NCBI GenBank assembly: GCA_037349315.1
Contig: JBAIAC010000027.1
Span: 19,630,001-19,694,000 of the forward strand
Source: Chelydra serpentina
Lineage: Eukaryota > Chordata > Testudines > Chelydridae
DNA: 64,000 nucleotides
Reading direction: 5' to 3'
Shown: in pieces, positions 11,717 through 21,430 of the stretch
Numbering within the stretch: the stretch's first letter is position 1
Layout of the letters: every line of letters begins with the position of its first letter
Translations under genes and position numbers: made by a program
The notes under the pieces: model-generated
What the model saw: the letters and a program-made list of their open reading frames with translations, nothing else
What the model was told of the DNA's origin: nothing
Database searches by the model: none

Positions 11717-12733
11717 GTATGCTCCTTGTGTGTTTGCTGCTTGTGTGTATCCTGCTGCAAAGCTCATCCTCCCAGCCCCTCCTTTTAACCAGGTCTCCCC
11801 TCGCTTTGCATTCCTCCCCTGCCTCCCACTTCTCTATTGCATTCAACAGACGCTACTGGTCTTCACTTTCACGATGCTTCCTGGCTTGTCCCCACCCGAC
11901 CTATTAACATTCATTTGTGGGCCCCCACTTCCAATCAGCCCATGATGACAGCCTCAGTTGCCCCCTTGTTACATTTGCAAACAAGCCCGCTCCTGCTTCC
12001 TCCCCTGCTGCCCCACGCGGTGGGGAGGGGTGCCCCCCCCCCATAACGCCCACGACGCGACCCCATTAGCCACTTTCCCCGCCTTCAGATTCTCCTTTGC
12101 CCTGATGCCTGCAAAAAATGAGACAAAACTGTTCAGTCGCTGGTGAGCCCTGCTGATCTCTGTTGTCTGGTTGTTTCTTTCTGCTCCCTGTCTGTCGGTA
12201 TCTACCTGGTGTCTCCTGTCTTATAGGCAGATTGCCAGCACTTCGGGGCAGGGACCATGTGTCTGGACAGTCTTAGCGCCGGGGGTCCTGGTTCCTGGGC
12301 ACTGCAAATAATGATGGAGGAGAGGGTGGCTTCTGGCTGGGGGAGGCCCGCTGGCTGTGCTGCGCAGGGGAGCCCTGTGGTTACACCCCAGCCCCGTGCT
12401 GCTCCCCCTTCAGGTGGAGGACGGCAGGGCAGCACCCACCCCACCAGCTGCGGATCCCGTTGTACTACCCGCGTACGGGTTTTGTGGGGGCGAGACCCAG
12501 TGTTGCCACCATCGGATTCAATTAGGCCTCGTGCCGCCCGTAGGGGGGGGTGGGGCCGTCTCCCCGGCGCTGCGGGCAGCCGAGCGGTAAATGAGCTCTT
12601 GCCTTGAGAGCGCTGTGGCATTTCAGGCGGTAGCCGCGTGGCTCCACTAACAACCTCGGGGAGTTGTTAAGTAAAAGCTCCATGGAGTCGCGCGGGCGGG
12701 AGGGAGCGGCGAGCGGGGGCCCGGGCAGCTCAG

Positions 12734-13874
12734 CAGAGCTGGGGAGGGACCACAGAGGGTGGGGAGAAGTGGGGAAGGGCACACGGGGCAGGGGGTGTGG
12801 AGGGAGAGGCGGCGAGGGGCATGGGGGGAGAGGCGTGTCATGGGAAGGGGTGGGGGACGAGGCAGGGGACACATGGGGGGAGTGGGCAAGTGGGGGAGGG
12901 GGTACATGGGGAGAGGCAGGGAGGTGCATTTGGGGGGAGGGGCTGTGGGAGTGAGGGGGTGTGGGGGGAGAGGTGGGGAGGGGCACATGGGGGAGGGGGT
13001 GTAGCGGGAGAGGCGGGGAGGGACCCATGGGGGGAGGAGGTGTGGGGATGAGGGGGTGTGGGGGAGAGGTGGGGAGGGGCACATGGGGTGAGGGGATGTA
13101 GGGGGAGAAGCGGGGAGGGGCACATGGAGGAGAGAGGATGTGGGGGAGAGGTGGGGAGGGGGTGTGGGGGAGAGAGGCGGGGAGGGGCACATGGAAGGGA
13201 GGAGGTGTGGGGGTGAGAGGCAGAGGCGGGGAGGGGCCCATGGGGGATGGGGTGTAGGGGGAGAGGCGGGGAGGAGCACATAGAGGAGAGAGGATGTGGG
13301 GGGAAAGGTGGGGAGGGGCACATGGGGTGAGGGGGTGTAGGGGGAGAGGCGGGGAGAGACCCATGGGGGAGGGGGTGTAGGGGGAGAGGCGGGGAGAGAC
13401 CCATGGGGGAGGGGGTATAGGGGGAGAGGCGGGGAGGGACCCATGGGGGGAGGAGGTGTGGGGATGAGGGGGTGTGGGGGAGAGGTGGGGAGGGGCACAT
13501 GGGGTGAGGGGATGTAGGGGGAGAGGCGGGGAGGGGCACATGGAGGAGAGAGGATGTGGGGAAGAGGTGGGGAGGGGCACATGGAAGGGAGGAGGTGTGG
13601 GGGTGAGGGGCAGAGGCGGGGAGGGGCCCATGGGGGAGGGGGTGTAGGGGGAGAGGCGGGGAGGGGCACATGGGGTGAGGGGGTGTAGGGGGAGAGGCAG
13701 GGAGAGACCCATGGGGGAGGGGGTGTAGGGGGAGAGGCAGGGAGAGACCCATGGGGGAGGGGGTGTAGGGGGAGAGGCAGGGAGAGACCCATGGGGTGAG
13801 GGGGTGTAGGGGGAGAGGCGGGGAGAGACCCATGGGGGAGGGGGTGTAGGGGGAGAGGCGGGGAGGGGCATGTG
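12734..13874. repeat. G-rich 40-bp minisatellite, G-quadruplex prone
   Basis: About 1.1 kb of units near 40 bp (GGGGGTGTAGGGGGAGAGGC + GGGGAGAGACCCATGGGGGA and variants with GGGGCACATGG). The plus strand has frequent runs of 4-6 G. The right part (13321-13860) is most regular; the left part is more degenerate. The three long proline-rich frames on the minus strand are a consequence of C-rich repeats without stops. Confidence 0.92.
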
Positions 13875-13944
13875 ACGTTATTGACATGAACTGCGACCAT
13901 ATAGATAATTGTTGTAACCAAGGTCCTGTAGTGGCACCAAATCT

Positions 13945-14053
13945 TGTCTAAAGCGGGTGAAATAAGGTGTCTAAGGCCAGGCTATGCTTTGCTGCTTATG
14001 ATGACGCTATCTGGATGCATGTATCATTTTAGTATTTAAAGTTATAAGTATTG
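13945..14053 (+). mobile_element. LTR-related fragment next to the G-rich minisatellite
   Basis: About 75 bp (13979-14053) align with the first part of the solo LTR at 39829 (about 39934-40008); both share GCATGTATCATTT with similar sequence before and after. The repeat may extend back to about 13880. It is a fragment without visible ends. Confidence 0.6.
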
Positions 14054-15443
14054 GGGGCGGTGGAAACAGTGTTAATTTTCCCCAGCCCAGCAGGTATCTT
14101 GAGCCACACCTCCTCCCACCCGCGGTGCTGGCCCTCTCTGGCTGCTAGTCCCATTGTGGGGCCTGGGGTGGGCTCAGGGCAGGGGACCCCGTCGCTGCCG
14201 GTAGAGCCCCGCGCCATGGACCTGCCCTCTGCCCATCGGTGGGGGCTCGCTGGGGAAGTGAGGCTGATCCAGGCCGCGGGCCCCCCGTCATCTCCCCCCT
14301 GCCCCCGCTGGTTCATTTCACCGCTGGCCGCACTGAATCGCCGATACACCGGCCCAATCCCACGCCCACGGAATAACGCCCTTATCGGCATTCGCCGGCC
14401 GGCTGCCAACAGGACCAGCCGAGCACGGGGTGGGGGCTCCCTGAACCACGGCCAGAAAGAGCCTCTTCCGCCCCCTCCCCCGCTGAATGGTACAGACCCC
14501 GGGAGCCGGGCGCGCTGCCCACAGATGCCGCCTTCGTGAGCTCTCCTGGGAGAGAACTCAGTGCCCGCTTTGTGCCCGCCCTCGCTGCCGCCAGGGAGCG
14601 CCCGGGGCCTGAGACCGAGCCCCAAGCCGCGCAGCGTCTGCGAGACAACAGTGATGCCTGGCAGCCGCCCACCGTGACGTCCGCCTCCCAGCCCCTCCCC
14701 GGGCGGTTGGGTGCCCGTCTTTCTCTGCTCAGCTGACACCTGTGTGGGGACCGATAGACCCTGCCGGGCCTTCCTCCCTGCGCCTGACATGCCCTCCCAG
14801 CCCCAGGGCATCGCTCAGGGTGGCAGCCTCCCAGTGGGGCGCTCAGTGCCCCAGCCCCAGGAGAGGGGCTGACCTCCTGCCAATGGAGAAGGGCCAAGAC
14901 ACCAGACCCTGGCTCCTCGCCTGCCTCTGGACCAGGTGCCCTCATCCCCGCTTGGGAACTGGATTGACTGTGCTGGAGAGCAGCGAGCCGAGTGCCGTGG
15001 GGTGGGCAGCTCCCCAGGGGCGGCTTGGTACCCAGTGTCCCTGCAGTGCTTTTGATTTCCATCCAGGCAGCATTGCTGCCCTGGGGGAAGCGGGAGGGGG
15101 GCTGGACACACAACCCTGCCAGTCTCACTCAGTGATTCATGGGGCACTGAGGAGCGGGCAGACGGGAAGACGGGAGCCCCCCCTGCCTCTGAGCCCAACC
15201 GCGACAGGCGAGATTGCGGTGGGGAGCCAGGCGGGACCCAGCCTGGCAAGGGGAGCTCAGTACCTGTTTGGGGCCTGGCCCCTGGGAGGCCAATGGATCA
15301 AGGCCTGATCCCCAGCCCAGCAGGAGCCAATGGGTGCGGATCAGGCCCCAGAACTGCAAGGGGGGAAAGGGAAAATGCAACAGGAGCCTGGGTCCCCTGG
15401 TAGGGCAAGGAGATAAGCTTCCCCCCCTCCCGGGATCACCGGG
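14054..15443. other. GC- and CpG-rich intergenic block
   Basis: High GC with many CpG, especially 14140-14720. Long frames on both strands (up to 260 residues) overlap and show no domain, so composition explains them. A CpG island cannot be excluded, but no promoter or gene is attached to it. Confidence 0.4.
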
Positions 15444-16016
15444 TGTCTGTAATGGTTCAGTAGCTAGTCCAGTGTGCATGCACTAGCCCACTGGCCCAGC
15501 CAGTGCAGTAGCCCTTTGGCACCACTGTCTTGCCACGCTGGCTCCGAATGCTGGGCCAGCTGCTCCATTATCTCCCCTCCTCCCCTCTCAGATCAGCCCA
15601 CCCAGCACCCTGCCTCCTGCCATCCTAGGACCAGCCGGGAGCATGGGCCGGGAGACCCTAGCTCGCCAGAGGCCCCACCCACAACGCTGCTGATTGGAGG
15701 AGACGTCCGGCCTCGCTGATTGGCTCAGACTTGCTATTTAAGCCGGAAGGAGGGCCAGGATCCTGTCTGAGCAGCTAGGGGGTAGTCCTGAGCCCTGACC
15801 TCCTGCCTTGTTTCTGTGCCAGCACCCCACCCCTGGGTACCGGGCCTGACCCGGCTCTGACCCTCTGCTTGACCCCTGTCTCTGACCCCTGGCTGCGGTG
15901 GCTCACCCCCCTGCTCTGACCACTGGGCATGACTGGCCACGTCCTGGTCTCGCGTCCATCTCCTGCCGTGTTGGATTAGAGCAGGAGTCCTACCTCCCGC
16001 CACGCCCAAGCAGACA
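15444..16016 (+). mobile_element. Probable LTR (573 bp) with TATA-like and CCAAT-like motifs
   Basis: Begins TGTCTG and ends CAGACA, perfect 6-bp inverted termini with TG...CA. Inside is GATTGGCTCAGACTTGCTAT followed by TTAAGCC (inverted CCAAT box and a TATTTAA core), then a tandem-like CTGACCCC/CTCTGACC stretch. No flanking duplication is visible (CCGGG left, ATGAG right) and no internal coding region follows, so it is an old solo or partial LTR. Known turtle LTR elements resemble this, from memory only. Confidence 0.6.
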
Positions 16017-16224
16017 ATGAGTCCCAGCCCGCCATGCGGTCCACTCTCCAGCCTCCTGACGCATCACAGGGAGGGCTTGTCACGCATGCCGGGACCACCT
16101 ACCTCTATGCTCAGCACTGCACAGTGGGGAGGTGTATTGCGGGGATTTCCCCCCTTCCTCCGGCACTTGCTGTAAGTGCTTTACCTGCCCTGGTTCCATT
16201 CGGATTTGGATATTTACATTTGCC

Positions 16225-16385
16225 CTCTATATACCTGCTGCAGTTTCAACTGGAGACAGGCTTCTCCTTCCTTTCCTATGCTAAACTGCAACATTGCTAC
16301 GTGCCGTTAAAGCGCTGCCTCTGCTCCACCCCAGAGGTGGCCGCATTTCAGCCGTGGGGAAGCACTCCCCGTGTAGAGTTTGTGC
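16225..16385 (+). repeat. Unclassified dispersed repeat with CCCCAGAGGTGGC core
   Basis: Contains CTGCTCCACCCCAGAGGTGG followed by CCGCATTTCAGCCG. An inverted copy lies at about 16790-16970; 37 bp (16318-16354 versus 16865-16901) match with one difference. Plus-strand copies with a similar core are near 34115-34200, 43580-43720 and 52050-52230. Confidence 0.7.
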
Positions 16386-16789
16386 GCTAGCTTGCGAAGT
16401 CTGCGAAGCCAGGGCATGGTGTATGATGGTACGTTAGCGTATCATTAAAGCGGCAGTAAATGCTGGGCTCCGCTCTGGCTGCTTTACACTTATTACTACA
16501 TAGAAAGTCTGTTCCGTAGCCGCAATGAGGGACCTTTGGCTGTGAATGGCAGGGTAATTAGTGCCCGTCTCCAGGGTAAAATTGCTCGGCCTCCGCTCCA
16601 CGATGTGCAATATCTCCAGAGGCGTGTGACAATGGCTCAGAAATGCACAGCCCTGGCACCTTATCCGCCTGCAGGAAACCTGCAAGGCTTGTTCTACAAA
16701 GGGACAGCTCTTGTTTTTTTAACTCTTTAAATGCTTGGGTGAGGGAGAGCAGATCCCCCACACCCAGCATCCTTTGAAAAGGCAGCCGT

Positions 16790-16970
16790 CAGAGTGAGTG
16801 GCCTGCCTCCAGCCCAGTGGGGACATGCTGGGCAGAACGAAGGGGGCTGCTCCGTGCCGCACTGCGGCTGAAATGCAGCCACCTCTGGGGTGGAGCAGAG
16901 GCCGCACACAGCAACATCCTGGGTTAGTACAGGAAGGGAAGGAGAATCCTTTTGCCGATTGGCACCGAAG
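16790..16970 (-). repeat. Unclassified dispersed repeat, inverted copy
   Basis: Reverse copy of the 16225-16385 repeat: CGGCTGAAATGCAGCCACCT then CTGGGGTGGAGCAGAGG. Homology continues past the core at lower identity. Confidence 0.7.
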
Positions 16971-17694
16971 CAGGAGTTTTGGGGAGTGACAAACCTTCAG
17001 GCACAGCTGCGGTCAGAAGGCCTGGGTGTGATTCGTGCCACACAACCATGCCCAAGCGGGTGGGGCCACTGACTACAGATGTCTCCAAACTAGGGTTGCC
17101 CATTTCGGCGGGACCTATTCCTGGAAATTTCATCACATGACATCATCTGTAAGCAACGATTCATTTTTAATTCCTGGAGACGCGGGTTGGGAACCCTAAT
17201 CCAAACTCAGCAAGTTCTCAGCATGGTCAAGTTTTGGTGCAAATTCCTCCATGAATTCAGGCCTAGTTCGGCATGAACTGCCTGCAATAGACGCTGCCAG
17301 GAGCTGAGCTAAAGCCCGGGCGGTGGCATCTGAGGATCCAAAGGATCAATTGACCACATCCACAGTATGGGCATTTTATGCTGTTTCCAAGCCTATCGCA
17401 GGTGCCAGCTGCTAAGGGCCGTGGGAGCAACTCCAGCTCTGTGGACACAATCGGCAGTGCCTGGCATATTACTCCAGGTGGATTTGCAGAGGCCAAGAAC
17501 AGGTGACTCAGAAAGAGAGGGACTATTTGGTGTACCAGACGCTCAGACGATATTTCCGGGGTCTTGGTCATTTCAGTCGAGTGACAGATCGTAAGCCAGG
17601 GGTTCCCTTCGTACACCCAGACCAGGGAGCCAGCTGTCATCAGCACGTCTAGGCCCTGGTCAGAATCGCTGTATTTGATCTCACTGCACCCCTG

Positions 17695-17830
17695 CGGAGG
17701 ATGTTAGGGCAGATGTCCCATTGTACAGATGGGGAACAGAGGAACCGAGAGAGGACGGATCAGATCCGCCAGTCCCTTGAGTTCATTGTTTTTATGCACT
17801 CAGTGGGAGTTGGGCACCTAAATACCTCTG
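17695..17830 (-). repeat. MIR-like fragment
   Basis: CCCATTGTACAGATGGGGAA then CAGAGGAACCGAGAGAGG. Diverged. Confidence 0.5.
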
Positions 17831-18207
17831 AGGATCCGGGCCCAAGGGCGCACAGGGGATTGAACCCAGGTGTCCTTAGTCCTAGGCTAGAGTCCCACCC
17901 ATTGGAAATGCCAAACATCGCAAGGCTTCGGATAAAACTTTGGAACCTGGCAAGGCTGCTAGGGAGGGAACTCAGCTTCTCCCAGCGTTCCGGACTGCGG
18001 GATGTAGGGACTTAGCCCTGAGAACCAGGACAGGTGACAAACCCTGAGCTCGTCTGTCACAAAACCTCCATCCCTGCACAAACAGCCCCTGCCTCTGCGT
18101 TACACTAGGTTGCAGGCTGTCACCAGTGGGAATGTCACCCCTGTGCCGAAGACCAGCACTAGACCTTTGTGTTGGCTGTTAAGCCCTCAAAATAGGGCTG
18201 ACGCTTG

Positions 18208-18331
18208 TAGGGTGACCAGACAGCAAATGTGAAAAATCCGGACAGGGGGTGGGGGGTAATAGGAGCCTCTATAAGAAAAAGACCCAAAAATTGGGACTGT
18301 CCCTATAAAATCGGGACATCTGGTCACCCTA
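18208..18331 (+). mobile_element. Short hAT-type MITE with exact 8-bp target duplication
   Basis: 124 bp. It starts TAGGGTGACCAGA and ends TCTGGTCACCCTA, a perfect 13-bp terminal inverted repeat, and is flanked by GACGCTTG at 18200-18207 and 18332-18339. It has no coding capacity. Internal sequence includes GGTGGGGGGTAATAGG and CTATAAGAAAAAGACCC. Reference copy for the family in this window. Confidence 0.92.
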
Positions 18332-18339
18332 GACGCTTG

Positions 18340-20919
18340 GCCTAGAAGAGCTCTGATTCTCTGCACGGGGCCAGGTTTACCCCTAGCGCTAATGTTACAC
18401 AGGATAGCATCACTCTCTTACAATGGAAAGAATGCTATTCTTTTCACCTAGGAGCCCCACACCCAGACCTCACTGTGCTAGGTTCTGTACAGGCCCAGAA
18501 CAAAAAGACGGTCCCTGCCCTGACGCGCGTGAAACCTAAACGGACCAGACAGAGACAGGGTGGGGGAAGGGGTAGAACACACCAGCAGAGTGACCAATGG
18601 GCTGGCAGCTTGTTAGTGCCAAAATGTATGTTAAAGTTAGGTGGGGATCACCTAACGGAAAGGGGCGGGGGCATTGAAGGGAGAGGAGGGGTGAGGCTCG
18701 GAGGAGAAGAGACTGGGAGAGAGGGGGATCAATCAGCCCAGGTCAAAACGGTAGAGAAGTTTTCCCAAGGTCCCTGCTTTGGCTGCTTCTGCCCTGACTA
18801 GCTGGGTGTCTCCTCCTTGCAGCCTTCTCCCAAGCCCACAGGGTGTGGGGGACACCCTGAGCCCTAGTGGGGTTGTCTCCCCTGCACAGTTCCAAGTCCA
18901 GGTGGCATGAGGGGTGGCCCCCATTTTCCTCCCCCTCACCCCCAGGGCAGCAGTGCAATGAACTTTCCACCCCTCACCCTGTCCGTTAAGTGTTGCATTC
19001 CACTCAGCCCCCTCAATGCAACTAATGCTAGTTAATTTCACCTTCTGCTTCTAGTCAGTTTCCCTATCTGCCATGGAGTTTCTATTGCTGTCAGGGAAAT
19101 ATGTTAAATCTCTTCCCCCCTCAGCCTCTCTCCCACCTTCTTTCTGCCAAAACACTCTCACTGCAATGAAAACAAAATAATAATAACAACAACGGCAATG
19201 AAAACATTCCAGTTTGGGGGGGGGGGGGGGGATTGTGTGAAAGCGAATCTGGGGCGTAAACAGCTTGGCAGCAATGGGGGATTTATTTCCACCGCATAAA
19301 TTACGGGCCCATGAACCTCGGGTTTGGGGCGGATCATTTCCAGTGTAAATCATTTGCAAAAATAAGAGTGAGTAGAACAGCTACCTGCAAGGGCTGGACC
19401 AACCGTGGGACTCCCCAGAGTTGGCTGAATGATTTATTGTGAAGGTGTCGGAAATGTCAAGTAATTTTTCATTGCATAATTAGCCAGTTTGCCATGATTC
19501 GGCCAGACAGGAGCACTAAGGAAGTTAGGGACTCTACTCTCTGGCACCTAACTCCCTTAGGTTTCTTTGAAAAGCCAAGCCCTTGTCTGCAACAAGGGAT
19601 GCACCGATTACTCAGAGATAACCGAGTGGGATGAGGTGAAGATTCTCTGCTGGCGGAGGGGATATATGTCTTTGTATAATGGCAGAGTAATTTCTCTGCT
19701 AGCGTCAGCTCAGCTTCCTAAATGTCCCCAAGCCCCTATGTAGACGCAATTAAAGTGTTGGAACAAATTGGTGGTCGTGATACACAGAACAGCACGATCG
19801 TCACTATCCTGTATGCTGTGGCCACTAATCATGCAGCAGTGTGGGTAGAACACATCTCCTCCTCATTCAAAAACAAAGGCCATTTGAGCTAAAAGAGAAT
19901 CCCCGTTAGGTGCTGGCAGTATAGGGCTTATGACACACAGACAGAGAGTTCTGAGTCCACGTGGTAGAGGACAGTAGCACACAAACACTGGAGCATTGAT
20001 TACATTATTCCACACTTAATACTTCTAAAAGGAAATTGCTCTGTTCTGATAATGAAACCCTCTTCCTGCAGCTATTCTGTTGGTCAGACAGTCTCACGTG
20101 ACTAGAGGGAGATTTCGTCACAGTATCACAGTGGGAACTTAACACTTTAAGACCCATATCCTCCACATCTGAAATGCTGGTCATCAACCAAGCTGAGCTG
20201 ATGCTGGGCGGGCCAACGAAAGCAAGCTGCCTCCTAGAGAGCTGAGGGCACCTGTTTGAAATGGACTTGCTTCAAAATCGAAGATTTCCTCAGGAACATT
20301 TTGATTTTCCTGCAATGTTTCAATATTCCGTTCCCCTCAGGCCGAACCACCGCTGTGCATCATGGGAGCCATGTACCCATGGTGCATCATGGGAGATGTA
20401 GTCCAGCTGGCGAGTTCAGCCCATAGAGGAGAATGGGGGCATGAGGCACCCAAACTATAACTCACATAAGACACCTAAATACAACTCCTCTGAAGCAGTG
20501 CAGCAGGTCAGGTGGACACAGATTAATGTGGAACCGAGCTGAAATGAACCGTTTCACCATTTCTGAGCCAATATTTTTTGGAACTTTCTGCTCCATGGAA
20601 AGTTTCGATATTTCATCTTTTTGTCCAATTTTGAACAACAGCAACAAAAAATGTCAGAATTTCCCGCTGGATGCAAATTCCAATTTTCCCTGCTCGTTTA
20701 TTAGCTATTCCTTGGAGCACGGTGAGATCTCCCATGCACATCAGCATACCCACAATTGGATGTGCCCCCCAGCTCAGGGGCCGGTACTTAAGCCTCAAGG
20801 CAGGACAGGTTGTGACGTGTGGGCTATTAATTCACAAAGGGCGCGTTGAACTCCCATTCGGCCTCATGCCTAACAGCCCACCGGGGGCAAGTTTATTTCC
20901 CATAATCCACACGCTGGCG
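18340..20919. other. Intergenic, mostly unique
   Basis: Contains a fragment of the 1090-1345 repeat near 18458, a 17-base G run (19216-19232), and AT-rich stretches (19430-19500, 20500-20700). No genes seen. Confidence 0.45.
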
Positions 20920-21110
20920 TTTCTTATTGCAATTATAAAATTTTATTATATTCTCTTTTTTTTTAAAACACATATTCATATATGTTAATTTAATGACGAG
21001 GCTTATAAGTTCCAAGCAGGGAATTAGGAGGTGTTAATTTTACTGCTGAGAATTTTTATTAGATAATCAGCTTGCTCAATCACGCCTGCCCCCTTTTATA
21101 ATTAGGAGCA
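20920..21110. promoter_or_regulatory. Candidate conserved non-coding element downstream of TMEM132E
   Basis: AT-rich island (ATATATGTTAATTTAATGAC, GGTGTTAATTTTACTGCTGA, TTTATAATTAGGAGCAG) in GC-rich surroundings, 6.4 kb beyond the gene's poly(A) signal. Composition-based only. Confidence 0.25.
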
Positions 21111-21277
21111 GTAAAAATGTAGCATGTGTGTTTTCTCCGTCTCCTGAGGCGACGACAATTTGTGCAGGGCCTTGCAAGAAAGTTTGAGGGGCGAGATCGG
21201 CGAAGAGGCTGAAGTCCTGGAAGATCTCAAAGAGCTTGGAGGAAATCAGCGAATCGGCCACGCCTCTGACTGTCCCA

Positions 21278-21430
21278 GTGACATAGCTGTTCTGTTATAG
21301 ATAAGGAAACTGAGGCACGCAGAGTTGAGCAACTGTGCCAAGCAGGTGAGTAGCAGAGCTGGGGCTAGACGCCCCTGGCGCCCTGCTCTGCTTTCACCGC
21401 TACATGCCGTTGCTTCCTTATGGCACCCAA
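21278..21430 (-). repeat. MIR-like SINE
   Basis: GATAAGGAAACTGAGGCACG, CAACTGTGCCAAGCAGG, GTAGCAGAGCTGGGGCTAGA: antisense MIR. Confidence 0.75.

Noticed and set aside
12522..13921. Three proline-rich frames (349-449 codons) on the minus strand
   Set aside because: All three phases are open because the C-rich 40-bp repeat has no stops; there is no start context or conserved domain.
14029..15308. Long frames on both strands in a CpG-rich block (up to 260 codons)
   Set aside because: Composition-driven, mutually overlapping, without motifs or splice structure.
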